Below, in pieces: positions 1-8,966 of a stretch of 64,000 nucleotides of DNA. Source of the DNA: SZUA-229 sp036567985 (GTDB lineage: Bacteria > Pseudomonadota > Gammaproteobacteria > SZUA-229). Positions within the stretch are counted from its first letter, which is position 1. Each line of letters opens with the position of its first letter. The stretch lies in the NCBI GenBank assembly GCA_036567985.1, contig DATCTK010000044.1, forward strand, positions 1 through 64,000, written 5' to 3'. The translations under genes and the position numbers were made by a program. A model generated the notes under the pieces. The model ran no database searches, was not told the DNA's origin, and worked only from the letters and a program-made list of their open reading frames with translations.

Positions 1-465
1 GATGTGCGCTGGCAGGGACAGAAAATCAGCCACCCGGAATCGGACTATTTCCAGCAGTTGCTGTTTATCGGCCACCGCCCCGGCATCAAGTTCGAGCTGA
101 CACCACTGGAAAACCTGGCCATGGCAGTGGCACTGAATGGCAGCAACGAGGCCATGAGCCTGGAAGATGCTTTATATCAGGTGGGCCTGTACGGCTTTGA
201 AGACACCCCCTGTGCGCGCCTGTCGGCGGGGCAGAAACGCCGTGTGGCGCTGGCTCAGCTGTATCTCAGCAATGCCCGGGTGTGGATTCTGGATGAGCCC
301 TATACCTCGCTGGATGTGGCGGCGGTATCGGTGCTGGAACAGCGTTTTGCACAGCATATCGAGCAGGGCGGGATACTGGTGATAACCTCCCACCAGCCGG
401 TGAACCTCAACGCGGGTACGCAATACCGATTGCGACTGCCGGATACCCGGCTGGAGGCCCTGTGA
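1..465 (+). CDS. ccmA: CcmA, haem exporter ATP-binding subunit (5' truncated by window edge)
   Basis: ATPase of the CcmABCD machinery, which releases holo-CcmE for haem delivery in cytochrome c maturation. The reading frame is open to the first base, so the start and Walker A lie upstream of the window. Visible are the ABC signature LSAGQKRRVALAQL and Walker B VWILDEP followed by the D-loop region, about 154 residues of a family usually near 200-210. The stop overlaps the ccmB start and the whole ccm series follows in order, which identifies this ABC ATPase as CcmA. Confidence 0.93.
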   Translation, partial: DVRWQGQKISHPESDYFQQLLFIGHRPGIKFELTPLENLAMAVALNGSNEAMSLEDALYQVGLYGFEDTPCARLSAGQKRRVALAQLYLSNARVWILDEPYTSLDVAAVSVLEQRFAQHIEQGGILVITSHQPVNLNAGTQYRLRLPDTRLEAL

Positions 466-1145
466 TGATACCCTCCACCGGCAGCGCCTTTGTGGCGCTG
501 ATCAGGCGCGACCTGATGCTGTCCTATCGACACCGCAACGAGCTGCTGAACCCACTGCTGTTTTTTGTCATTGTGGTGACCCTGTTTCCCCTGGGCACCT
601 CGCCGGAAAAAGAACTGTTACAAACCATGGCGCCGGGGGTGATCTGGGTGGCCGCGCTGCTCGCAGCCATGCTTTCCCTCGATAGCCTGTTCAAGGCAGA
701 CTATGAAGACGGCACCCTGGAGCAGCTGCTGCTCAGCCAGCATTCCAATGCGCTGCTGGTACTGGCGAAGATTTTCAGCCACTGGCTGGTGACCGGCGTA
801 CCGATTATCCTGCTGGCCCCGTTGCTCGGCCTGTTTATGTTTCTGCCGGCAGAAGGCATAAAAACCCTGATGCTGACCCTGCTGCTGGGCACGCCGATTC
901 TCAGCCTGGTGGGTGCCATCGGCATGGGGCTGACATTGGGATTGAACCGCGGCGGCATGTTGTTGTCTCTGTTAGTGCTTCCACTGTATATTCCTGTGCT
1001 GATCTTTTCTGCAAGTGCAGTCGACGCCAGTCTGGCGGGGCTGGAAATTAAGGGGCAGCTGTATTTCCTCGGGGCCTTACTGGCGCTATCGATAACCCTG
1101 GCGCCCATTGCTGCGGCAACCGCGCTGAAAATCAGCATTGAATAA
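465..1145 (+). CDS. ccmB: CcmB, haem exporter membrane subunit
   Basis: Inner-membrane partner of CcmA in the CcmABCD complex. About 226 residues with six hydrophobic segments, the usual CcmB size and topology. The N-terminal part has the family-like stretch ALIRRDLMLSYRHRNELLNP, and SPEKELLQTMAPGVIWVAAL follows. ATG at 465 overlaps the ccmA stop by one base; GTG at 462 is an alternative in-frame start giving one more residue. The tight overlap indicates translational coupling. Confidence 0.93.
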   Translation: MIPSTGSAFVALIRRDLMLSYRHRNELLNPLLFFVIVVTLFPLGTSPEKELLQTMAPGVIWVAALLAAMLSLDSLFKADYEDGTLEQLLLSQHSNALLVLAKIFSHWLVTGVPIILLAPLLGLFMFLPAEGIKTLMLTLLLGTPILSLVGAIGMGLTLGLNRGGMLLSLLVLPLYIPVLIFSASAVDASLAGLEIKGQLYFLGALLALSITLAPIAAATALKISIE

Positions 1146-1177
1146 CCAGTGATCCGTTTGACTTTAAGTATGTGTAT

Positions 1178-1942
1178 ATGAAACTACCCGCAATCCTCCA
1201 CAAGTTTTCTTCGCCCAGAAATTTCTACAGTATGTCAGGCAAGCTGATCCCCTGGCTTGCCTGGGGCTTTGGTCTGACCTTGCTGGCCGGCCTTTACACC
1301 GGTTTTTTTGTTGCGCCACCGGATTACCAGCAGGGGGAAAGCTACCGCATTATGTTTGTGCATGTGCCCGCGGCCTGGATGTCGATGTTTATCTATGTGG
1401 TAATGGCCACAAGTGCCGCGATCGGCCTGATCTGGCGCATTAAAACCGCCGACCTGATGGCCAGTATGAGCGCCCCCATCGGCGCTGCATTTACCTTTAT
1501 CGCACTGGTGACCGGCTCGCTCTGGGGTAAGCCCATGTGGGGTACCTACTGGGTATGGGATGCGCGCCTGACCTCCGAGCTGGTGTTGCTGTTTCTTTAC
1601 CTGGGCTTTATTGCCCTGCAGGCCTCGATTGAAGACCCGCGCAATGCCGCCCGCGCCGGTGCGGTGCTGGCGATTGTCGGCGTGGTGAATATCCCCATTA
1701 TTCATTATTCAGTGGAATGGTGGAGTACCCTGCATCAGGGGGCCACGGTGAGCAAACTGGATAAGCCTTCAATTCATATCACAATGCTGATTCCCCTGCT
1801 GCTAATGGCGATTTCTTTCAAATTGTATTACCTGGCCTCGGTGCTGATGCGCGGTCGTGGTGAGGTTCTGCGCCGTGAGCAGAACAGCCGCTGGGTAAAA
1901 GACATTGTGGCGGCGGAAACGCAGTCCGGGGGAGTGAAATAA
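1178..1942 (+). CDS. ccmC: CcmC, haem-handling membrane protein
   Basis: Delivers haem to CcmE in the periplasm. About 254 residues with six predicted membrane helices and the tryptophan-rich WWD-type segment around WGTYWVWDARLTSELVL. Flanking histidines that would be axial haem ligands are in MFVHVPAAWMSMF and PIIHYSVEWWSTLHQG. The start is either ATG 1178 or GTG 1172, two codons earlier; I prefer the ATG. The stop overlaps the ccmD ATG by one base. Confidence 0.95.
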   Translation: MKLPAILHKFSSPRNFYSMSGKLIPWLAWGFGLTLLAGLYTGFFVAPPDYQQGESYRIMFVHVPAAWMSMFIYVVMATSAAIGLIWRIKTADLMASMSAPIGAAFTFIALVTGSLWGKPMWGTYWVWDARLTSELVLLFLYLGFIALQASIEDPRNAARAGAVLAIVGVVNIPIIHYSVEWWSTLHQGATVSKLDKPSIHITMLIPLLLMAISFKLYYLASVLMRGRGEVLRREQNSRWVKDIVAAETQSGGVK

Positions 1943-2133
1943 TGACAGCCAGTGAATTCTTTCATATGGGCGGCTATGCCTTTTTTGTGTGGAGCTCTTA
2001 TGGTATTGCCACCCTGTTGCTGGGCTGGATGTTTATCAGCCCCATTTTCAAACGCAGGCAGATCATCAAGGAACTGCGCATGAAATACCGCCAGCAGGAA
2101 CGCCAGCAGCAGGATAATCCCGCAGAAAGCTGA
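1942..2133 (+). CDS. ccmD: CcmD, small haem exporter subunit
   Basis: A 63-residue single-helix membrane protein that in the known system helps release holo-CcmE from CcmABC. The sequence has an N-terminal helix (GGYAFFVWSSYGIATLLLGW) and a basic C-terminal tail ending in a glutamine-rich stretch, typical of CcmD. The ATG overlaps the ccmC stop and is preceded by a strong GGGGGAG ribosome binding site inside ccmC. Assigned by position, size and topology, since CcmD sequences are poorly conserved. Confidence 0.9.
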   Translation: MTASEFFHMGGYAFFVWSSYGIATLLLGWMFISPIFKRRQIIKELRMKYRQQERQQQDNPAES

Positions 2134-2231
2134 GTACTGAATTAACCGATCGTGACAGGAGACAGGCTGCGGCCTTGTCGGAATAACTGCTGAAGCTGTT
2201 TCAGCACAACCGAAGTAAAAACGAGAGAATC

Positions 2232-2747
2232 ATGACCCCACGCCAGAAACGAATGACTTTTGTTGCCATGCTGATCGCCGGTGTCGGTGTATTTATCGCG
2301 CTGATTATGATGGCGCTCAATGAAAACATTAATCACTTCTACAGCCCCACCGATATCGTGGAGGGTAAAGCACCGGAGAATCACAGTTTCCGCATCGGTG
2401 GGCTGGTGGTTGATGGCAGCGTGAAGCGTGCCACCGAGGGGCTGCGCATCGATTTTGATCTGACCGATGGTGCCAATAACTTCACCGTGCACTATGCCGG
2501 TATACTGCCGGACCTGTTCCGTGAAGGACAAGGCATAGTGGCCACCGGTAAATTACAGGGAAATATATTCGTGGCGGAAGAGGTGCTGGCCAAGCACGAT
2601 GAAAACTATATGCCACCGGAAGTGGCGGAAGCACTGAAAAAATCCGGCAAATATGACACTGCCAAAGACATGGAGCACCCTGAGAATATCCCCGTGGGCC
2701 AGGATGCCAAAGCAGCGCCCACTGGCTACACCACAGGAGCGGAATAA
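2232..2747 (+). CDS. ccmE: CcmE, periplasmic haem chaperone
   Basis: Binds haem covalently and passes it to the CcmFH ligase. 171 residues: an N-terminal membrane anchor (about residues 8-28), an OB-fold core, and the motif VLAKHDENYMPPE in which His122 is the covalent haem site and the tyrosine two residues past DEN is the usual axial ligand. The flexible C-terminal tail is hydrophilic. Stop and ccmF ATG overlap by one base. A roughly 100-base gap separates it from ccmD, the only sizeable gap before ccmH. Confidence 0.96.
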   Translation: MTPRQKRMTFVAMLIAGVGVFIALIMMALNENINHFYSPTDIVEGKAPENHSFRIGGLVVDGSVKRATEGLRIDFDLTDGANNFTVHYAGILPDLFREGQGIVATGKLQGNIFVAEEVLAKHDENYMPPEVAEALKKSGKYDTAKDMEHPENIPVGQDAKAAPTGYTTGAE

Positions 2748-4720
2748 TGATTGCTGAAATCGGTCACTTCGCGCTGATCCTCGCCCTCTGCCTGGCCATT
2801 GTGCAGTCAGTGGTGCCATTGGTGGGGGCACACAGGCGCTACTCGACCTGGGTGGATGTGGCGCGTCCCGCTGCCTATGGTCAAACCCTGTTTATTACCA
2901 TCAGCTTTATCTGCCTTACCTATACCTTTCTGCTGGATGATTTTTCCGTGGCCTACACCGCGCAGCAGTCGAATACCGAACTGCCGGTGATCTACAAGAT
3001 TTCTGCCGTGTGGGGCGGCCATGAAGGCTCACTGCTGTTGTGGGTGTGGTTTCTGGCTCTCTGGTCGTCGGCGGTGGCTTATTTCAGCCGCTCCATGCCC
3101 GCGCTGATGCGTGGCCGGGTCATTGCGGTGATGGGGCTGGTGAGCATTGGCTTCCTGTTGTTTACCCTGCTCACCTCAAACCCGTTTGATCGGGTGTTTC
3201 CGGCGCCGCTGGAAGGTCGCAGCCTGAATCCATTGTTGCAGGATTTCGGCCTGATTATTCACCCGCCAATGCTGTATATGGGTTATGTCGGTTTTGCCGT
3301 GGCTTTCGCCTTTGCTATTGCAGCGATGATCGGTGGCCAGCTGGATTCCGCCTGGGCCAAGTGGTCGCGTCCCTGGACCATGGTCGCCTGGGTGTTCCTG
3401 ACCGTCGGCATTGCACTGGGTAGCTGGTGGGCCTATTACGAGCTTGGCTGGGGTGGCTGGTGGTTCTGGGATCCGGTGGAAAATGCCTCCTTCCTGCCCT
3501 GGCTGGTGGGTACCGCACTGATTCACTCACTGGCGGCAACCGAAAAGCGCGGCGTGTTCAAGGCCTGGACCGTACTGCTGGCAGTATTTGCCTTCTCGCT
3601 GAGTCTGCTGGGTACCTTCCTGGTGCGCTCCGGTGTGTTGACTTCTGTACATGCCTTTGCCAATGACCCGGAACGGGGCATTTTTATTCTGATGTTCCTT
3701 GGCGTGGTGGTCGGTGGCTCGTTGATGCTGTACGCCTGGCGGGCGCCGCAAATTCGCAGTGCGGTTAAAGTGAATATGCTGTCCCGCGAAGGTGGTTTGC
3801 TGATCAATAATATCCTGCTGGTAACCGTGGCGGCCTCTGTGTTGCTGGGTACGCTTTATCCGCTGGCCATGGATGCACTGGGTGCGGGCAAGATTTCGGT
3901 GGGCCCACCGTATTTCGATGCGCTGTTTGTGCCGCTGACCATTCCCATCGCCATGTTACTGGGTGTGGCTGCCCTGGCCCGCTGGAAACAGGACAGTGTC
4001 AGCCGACTTGGCAGCAAACTGTTGCTGCCGTTTGTGGTGAGTATTCTGCTGGGCAGTGCCTTGCCTTATATGCTGCTGGATGAGGTGAAGTGGGGTGCGT
4101 TGGTGGCCTCGATTCTGGCGATCTGGATTACCCTCACCACTTTGCAGGGTATCTATGACCGGGTTTCCGGTAAACAGAACAAGTGGCAGGCACTGCGCAA
4201 CACACCCCGTGGTTTTTATGGCATGAGCTGTGCCCATATCGGGGTTGCGGTATTTCTGGTGGGTATTACCATTACCACGCTGTACAGCACCGAAAAGGAT
4301 ATTCGTCTGGCGAAAGGCCAGGCCTATGATATTGGCGAATACAGTTTTGTATTTGAAGGTGTCTCCAATGTTAGCGGCCCCAATTACCGCGCCACCGAAG
4401 GTCGTTTCAGTGTGTCCTATCAGGGCGAGCCACTGACCCAGCTGGCTTCACAGAAACGCCTGTACAATGCCGGTGGCATGCCGATGACCGAGGCCGGTAT
4501 AGATCCCGGCTTCTGGCGTGATCTGTATGTGTCCCTGGGGGAGCAGCTGGATACGCAAGGTGCCTGGAGTGTGCGCATTTATCACAAGCCGTTTATTCGC
4601 TGGATCTGGCTGGGTGCACTGATTATGGCTCTGGGTGGGCTGATTTCGGCAACCGATAAACGCTACCGCAAAACCGTCAAACACACACACAGCAGTCGCG
4701 TTGCGGCAGGGGTTGTCTGA
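2747..4720 (+). CDS. ccmF: CcmF, cytochrome c haem lyase subunit
   Basis: Core of the haem ligation complex with CcmH/CcmI. 657 residues, normal CcmF length, with many hydrophobic helices and the WWD haem-handling domain (GWGGWWFWDPVENASFLPWL). Histidines likely to bind haem occur in AVWGGHEGSLLLW, LIIHPPMLYMGY and SVHAFAND. It overlaps ccmE and ccmG by one base each, so the operon is translated in a coupled manner. Confidence 0.97.
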   Translation: MIAEIGHFALILALCLAIVQSVVPLVGAHRRYSTWVDVARPAAYGQTLFITISFICLTYTFLLDDFSVAYTAQQSNTELPVIYKISAVWGGHEGSLLLWVWFLALWSSAVAYFSRSMPALMRGRVIAVMGLVSIGFLLFTLLTSNPFDRVFPAPLEGRSLNPLLQDFGLIIHPPMLYMGYVGFAVAFAFAIAAMIGGQLDSAWAKWSRPWTMVAWVFLTVGIALGSWWAYYELGWGGWWFWDPVENASFLPWLVGTALIHSLAATEKRGVFKAWTVLLAVFAFSLSLLGTFLVRSGVLTSVHAFANDPERGIFILMFLGVVVGGSLMLYAWRAPQIRSAVKVNMLSREGGLLINNILLVTVAASVLLGTLYPLAMDALGAGKISVGPPYFDALFVPLTIPIAMLLGVAALARWKQDSVSRLGSKLLLPFVVSILLGSALPYMLLDEVKWGALVASILAIWITLTTLQGIYDRVSGKQNKWQALRNTPRGFYGMSCAHIGVAVFLVGITITTLYSTEKDIRLAKGQAYDIGEYSFVFEGVSNVSGPNYRATEGRFSVSYQGEPLTQLASQKRLYNAGGMPMTEAGIDPGFWRDLYVSLGEQLDTQGAWSVRIYHKPFIRWIWLGALIMALGGLISATDKRYRKTVKHTHSSRVAAGVV

Positions 4721-5271
4721 TGGCGCGTTATGCATTACTCATTGGCTTCTTTATTTTTATGGGCGTGTTTGCCCTGGTGCTGGACCGCATGGGCAAAGGC
4801 GAGTACAACCCGCGTGATATTCCCACTGAATTTATCGGCAAGCCAGCACCGCAAATCCATGTGCCGACCCTGTTTGATGCAGATAAGATGCTCAATAGCG
4901 ATCAATTCAGGGGCCAACTGTGGTTACTGAATATCTGGGGTACCTGGTGTCCTGAGTGCTGGCGGGAACATGCCTTTCTGAATGAATTGAAAAAGGCCGG
5001 TGTGCCCATTGTTGGCCTCAACTGGCGCGATGAGCGCAGTGAGGCGATTGCTATGCTGAATCAGCTGGGTAACCCCTTTGTGGAAATCGGTTTCGACCCC
5101 GACAGCAGCGTGGCCATGGACTGGGGTGTCTATGGTGCGCCGGAAACCTTCCTGGTTGATGCGCAGGGTGTGGTGATTGCCAAGCATGCCGGTGGGTTGA
5201 CGCCGGGCGTCTGGCAGAAAAAATTCGCCGCTTATTTTGAGCGCAGTGCAGGGAGTGAACAGACGCAATGA
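4720..5271 (+). CDS. ccmG: CcmG/DsbE, membrane-anchored thiol:disulfide oxidoreductase
   Basis: Reduces the haem-binding cysteines of apocytochrome c before ligation. 183 residues: one N-terminal membrane anchor (about residues 4-22) and a periplasmic thioredoxin fold with active site WGTWCPECWREH (Cys77, Cys80). The GVYGAPETFLVD segment carries the cis-proline of the fold. Overlaps ccmF by one base and ccmH by four. Confidence 0.95.
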   Translation: MARYALLIGFFIFMGVFALVLDRMGKGEYNPRDIPTEFIGKPAPQIHVPTLFDADKMLNSDQFRGQLWLLNIWGTWCPECWREHAFLNELKKAGVPIVGLNWRDERSEAIAMLNQLGNPFVEIGFDPDSSVAMDWGVYGAPETFLVDAQGVVIAKHAGGLTPGVWQKKFAAYFERSAGSEQTQ

Positions 5272-5726
5272 AAATACTGAGCAGCTTATTCTGTGTTTTT
5301 CTGTTCAGCTTCAGCCTGACACTGCAGGCAAAAGTTGAAAGCCGGGAATTTGCCAACGCGCAAATGGAAGAAGACTATAAAACGCTGGTTGCCGAGCTGC
5401 GTTGCCTGGTGTGTCAGAACCAGAACCTGGCGGACTCCAATGCGGAGCTGGCGGTGGACATGCGCAACAAGGTGTACAGCATGTTGAATGAAGGCAAAAG
5501 CAAAACCGAGATTGCCGATTTTATGGTAGCCCGCTACGGTGATTTTGTGCTCTACCGTCCACCTGTTAAATCCTCCACTTTTATGTTGTGGTTCGGCCCG
5601 TTTATCTTTCTGCTGATCGGTGCGCTGATTGCCATTTCCTATGTGCGTCGTCAGCAAAAAAGTGCGCAAAGCGTGGTCGATACACAAACACAGAAAAGAG
5701 CCCATTCACTGCTGGATGATGACTAG
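5268..5726 (+). CDS. ccmH: CcmH, apocytochrome thiol-handling subunit
   Basis: Membrane-anchored thioredox protein of the haem lyase. 152 residues: signal peptide (about 1-21), the LRCLVCQNQNLADSNAELA motif with Cys46 and Cys49, a three-helix bundle, and a membrane helix near residues 101-124. This is the short CcmH form; the TPR half is encoded separately as ccmI just downstream. Confidence 0.95.
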   Translation: MKILSSLFCVFLFSFSLTLQAKVESREFANAQMEEDYKTLVAELRCLVCQNQNLADSNAELAVDMRNKVYSMLNEGKSKTEIADFMVARYGDFVLYRPPVKSSTFMLWFGPFIFLLIGALIAISYVRRQQKSAQSVVDTQTQKRAHSLLDDD

Positions 5727-5804
5727 TTAATCTGCCCAGGACATACAGCAGTGGTTTGTTGTGTGTCGACCCGGCTGAAAAAATAATCTAATTGCGGAAA
5801 ATTT

Positions 5805-7088
5805 ATGATCAGTTTTATTCTAAGTATTGTCGCTCTGCTGGGGCTCGCCCTGCTGTTTGTTGTGCCGGTGTTGTTACGTAAAAACCAGCCAATGACCGAA
5901 GACTTTGATGACTACAATGTAGCCATTGCCCGAGACCGTTTAAAAGAACTTAAGCAGCAGCGGGACGAGGGTGAAATCAGCAATGAGGTTTACCAGCAGT
6001 TGCATGATGAGCTGGAGACTGCACTGGCGATAGACCTTGATGCAAACCGGGATGCAGAATCGACAAAGGTTACAGGCGCCGCAGCTCGCAATCGTTATAT
6101 CCCTGCGTTGATGGTGCTTGCCATGCCGTTGCTGGCGGTAGCGATTTATGCACAGATTGGCAGCTTTGATGCGGCCACCGGTAAGTTGACCGGTAACACG
6201 GCTATTCCCGCAGGTGAGGGTCGTGGTGAGATGACCATCGCTGAAGCGGTGGCTAAGCTGGAGCAGCGCCTGCAGGAACAACCGGATAATGCCGAGGGCT
6301 GGTTAATGCTGGCCAGAACCTATATGCGGCTACAGCAATACCAGCAGTCTGCCGAGGCTTACGAAAAACTGATCGCACTGGTGGGTGAAAACGAGCTGCA
6401 GGTAATGCTGGGTTACGCGGATGCACTGGCAATGCATGAGGGCGGTCAGTTAACCGGCAGCGCCTTGCCCATTGTCAGGAAGGTGCAGGCCATGGACCCA
6501 CACAATCCGACAGTATTATGGATGGTGGGTACCGCTGAAAGTCAGCAGGGCAATTTTAAACAGGCACTGGTTCACTGGTATGAGTTGCGGCCAATGCTGG
6601 CAGAAGAACCTGAGGCACTGGCACAGCTGAATCAGCTGATCCGCGGTGTGGAAAAACAACTGGGTGATGACCTGGTGGCAGAGTTAAAGGCTGAGTTGCC
6701 AGCCCCCTCAGAGCCGGCTGTAACAGAGGCGGAGAAGGGGCCGATTGCTGAAATTACGATTACCGTTGATCTTGACCCGCAACTCAGAGACAGGGTGCAA
6801 GCGGACGATACCCTGTTTGTTTATGCTAAGGCCATAGACGGACCACCGATGCCCCTGGCGGCGCTTAAATTAACTGCTGCAGAATTACCGGCGCTGGTCA
6901 CCCTGAATGACAGTATGGCCATGATGCCTGAAATGCGCTTGTCGAAGTTCAAGACGGTTAATGTAACCGCAGTAATCAGCAAGAGCGCACAGCCTGGCAT
7001 ACAGTCCGGTGATTTATATATTGAACATGGACCGGTTAATGTGTTCGACAGGGAACATGTGTCGTTGTTGATTGAAAAGATTAAATAA
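5805..7088 (+). CDS. ccmI: CcmI/CycH, TPR apocytochrome chaperone
   Basis: Holds apocytochrome c for the CcmFH lyase. 427 residues: an N-terminal membrane helix (2-22), a coiled-coil-like linker (FDDYNVAIARDRLKELKQQR), a second helix near 96-116, TPR repeats around residues 145-285 (EGWLMLARTYMRLQQYQQSA and following), and a C-terminal beta-rich domain. The preceding 78 bases contain no clear terminator, so it probably belongs to the ccm transcript. A weak hairpin (AACCC/GGGTT near 7097-7114) follows. Confidence 0.92.
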   Translation: MISFILSIVALLGLALLFVVPVLLRKNQPMTEDFDDYNVAIARDRLKELKQQRDEGEISNEVYQQLHDELETALAIDLDANRDAESTKVTGAAARNRYIPALMVLAMPLLAVAIYAQIGSFDAATGKLTGNTAIPAGEGRGEMTIAEAVAKLEQRLQEQPDNAEGWLMLARTYMRLQQYQQSAEAYEKLIALVGENELQVMLGYADALAMHEGGQLTGSALPIVRKVQAMDPHNPTVLWMVGTAESQQGNFKQALVHWYELRPMLAEEPEALAQLNQLIRGVEKQLGDDLVAELKAELPAPSEPAVTEAEKGPIAEITITVDLDPQLRDRVQADDTLFVYAKAIDGPPMPLAALKLTAAELPALVTLNDSMAMMPEMRLSKFKTVNVTAVISKSAQPGIQSGDLYIEHGPVNVFDREHVSLLIEKIK

Positions 7089-7217
7089 GCCCGCTAATAA
7101 CCCCTGGTGAAGGGTTAAAGGGATACGTTAATCAGCACAGCTTTAATAAAATAATAACAGTTGCTTCGCGCAATGGCGGTATTGTTCATGCTACGGCGAA
7201 GTGTGCAGATTAAACCT

Positions 7218-8303
7218 ATGAAAAACGTTCTGATTATTGATGGTGGCGGCGCATACAGTTTTAATATGGCGCGCTCATTGTCCTATTGTGAAGATTACCA
7301 GCTGCATCTGCTGGTTGATGTGCAGGCGCATATTCCGCACAGATTAGACTATGTGCAATACCATGAGGCGGAGCAGCTTGATAATGAGGGGCAGTGGCTG
7401 AATGCCATTATTTCGCTGCTGCAGACTCAGAATATAGATCTGTTATTTGCCGGTGATGAGGCTGCAACGCGTTTTCTGATTATGCACCAGCAGCAATTGA
7501 GCGCCCATGTTACTGTGCCGGCCTTGCCTGACCTGGCAGCCTTTGATCTGGCACGAAACAAATCCAGTCTCAGCCGTTATATGGCCGAGCACCGGCTGTC
7601 CCAGCCTGCTACCTTTATTTACGATCCTGCCGAGAATAACGGTGACTTCAGTGAACTCTCGGCGCTGCGTTTTCCCGTGTTGTTTAAATTACCCGCCGGC
7701 GTGGGTGGTGAAGGCATTCGTAAATTTTCTGATCAGTCATCGCTTGTGGATTATTTGCGCAGCAATCCTCCGCGTGAAGCGATTCTGTGCCAGGAATTTA
7801 TCGAGGGACGTGATATCTGCATCAGCGTGCTGTGCCGGGATGGCGAGATAACCGCCTGTACCATTCAGCAGTGCCTGATTGATAACCCTAAAGCCTATGC
7901 CCCCAGCCTGGCGGTGGAGTTTGTGCACAATGATCATGTGTACAAAGAGGCCGCCAGGCTGATGAAACTGCTTAACTGGCAGGGAGTGGCGCACATCGAT
8001 ATGCGCCTGCACGAAGCCAGTGGAGAGGTGTATATTATCGAGGTCAATCCCCGTTTCTGGGAGAGCCTGATGGCGTCAGTCGCGGCCGGGGTTAATTTCA
8101 GCTGGCTGTACTGTCAGCAAATGCTTCAACAGCCGTTCGAGTTTAAGGGTTTTAAATCCATTCAGTATATTCGCATCAGGACCCTGTTAGAGTGCCTGTC
8201 AGGTCGCCACCGCTTACGTTCGCCCTGCCGCCCCCTGGCCGTGCGAACGGGCCTGACATTTCATCTGTACAGTCTCAGGCGCTGGCTTCGGCTGCACCAC
8301 TGA
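7218..8303 (+). CDS. ATP-grasp family ligase, substrate unknown
   Basis: Cytoplasmic ATP-dependent carboxylate-amine/thiol ligase fold. I start it at ATG 7218 (MKNVLIIDGGGAYSFNMARS), a typical pre-ATP-grasp nucleotide-fold start; an in-frame codon at 7161 would add 19 unlikely residues. ATP-grasp motifs are FPVLFKLPAGVGGEGIRKF (phosphate loop), ILCQEFIEGRDICISVLCR (hinge and adenine pocket) and VYIIEVNPRFWESLMASVAA (metal-binding Glu and Asn). It resembles carbamoyl-phosphate-synthase-like ATP-grasp proteins that modify surface or small metabolites. It sits alone between ccmI and a DsrC-like gene and no partner enzyme reveals its substrate. Confidence 0.8.
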   Translation: MKNVLIIDGGGAYSFNMARSLSYCEDYQLHLLVDVQAHIPHRLDYVQYHEAEQLDNEGQWLNAIISLLQTQNIDLLFAGDEAATRFLIMHQQQLSAHVTVPALPDLAAFDLARNKSSLSRYMAEHRLSQPATFIYDPAENNGDFSELSALRFPVLFKLPAGVGGEGIRKFSDQSSLVDYLRSNPPREAILCQEFIEGRDICISVLCRDGEITACTIQQCLIDNPKAYAPSLAVEFVHNDHVYKEAARLMKLLNWQGVAHIDMRLHEASGEVYIIEVNPRFWESLMASVAAGVNFSWLYCQQMLQQPFEFKGFKSIQYIRIRTLLECLSGRHRLRSPCRPLAVRTGLTFHLYSLRRWLRLHH

Positions 8304-8440
8304 AACGGTCGCTGCTATGGTTTCAGTGCTTCTAAAACCGGCCAGTTTAATTTTCGTTAAACACCCAGTTGTTCTGAAAACCGGCCGGTAGGGTGCTATA
8401 TTAGTTGTGTGTCTAATGTTGTTAACAGGAGGCTACTTCA

Positions 8441-8764
8441 ATGAATGTTTCATCAGAATCATTTCCCCATGCGCCGAAAGGCTGGTCGACTCAGGATGCC
8501 GAGGCAGTCGCCAGTTCCGATGGCATCACTATGACCGACGACCACTGGCGACTGGTAGGTGCGTTGCAGGAGTACTATAAAAAGGTAGATCACCCCAAGC
8601 TGCGGGAGGTTAAGGACGCGCTTGATGAAAAGTTTCATTCACAGGGTGGGCTCAAGTACTTACATCAGATCATTCCGTCCGGGCCGGTGGCTGAAGGCTG
8701 CAAACTGGCGGGTCTGGATATACCGCCGGGCGCAATTGATAAATCCTTCGGTAGCGTTGCCTGA
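8441..8764 (+). CDS. DsrC/TusE-family paralogue lacking the C-terminal cysteine
   Basis: 107 residues with the DsrC/TusE/DsvC fold (TMTDDHWRLVGALQEYYKK matches DsrC LTENHWEVINFLREYY). In true DsrC two cysteines in the C-terminal arm cycle between thiol and trisulfide. Here the arm reads GPVAEGCKLAGLDIPPGAID: Cys87 corresponds to the inner cysteine, but the penultimate one is missing and the protein ends FGSVA. It could not form the DsrC intramolecular disulfide. A perfect AGGAGG ribosome binding site lies 8 bases before the ATG. Possibly a regulatory or sulfur-binding paralogue. Confidence 0.88.
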   Translation: MNVSSESFPHAPKGWSTQDAEAVASSDGITMTDDHWRLVGALQEYYKKVDHPKLREVKDALDEKFHSQGGLKYLHQIIPSGPVAEGCKLAGLDIPPGAIDKSFGSVA

Positions 8765-8966
8765 ACGGCCGTTACCGTCCACAAACGGCGGTTGTGCCAG
8801 AACCAACCGGTACAGCCGCCTGTTTTCACCTTCTAAACAGCAGGCGGCAGATGCTCGCTATACAGGCCTGAGTTTCTCTTTTTCACATATTGGCTGGTTG
8901 ATTAGTATATTCTTATGTACTATAGCGATTAACTATTATTTGGTTAAATGACTGGATGTGTCGACT

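Noticed and set aside
8622..8951. 109-codon frame overlapping the DsrC-like gene with a hydrophobic C-terminus
   Set aside because: Half of it is a frame shadow of the DsrC paralogue and no start signal supports it; the hydrophobic tail alone is not evidence.
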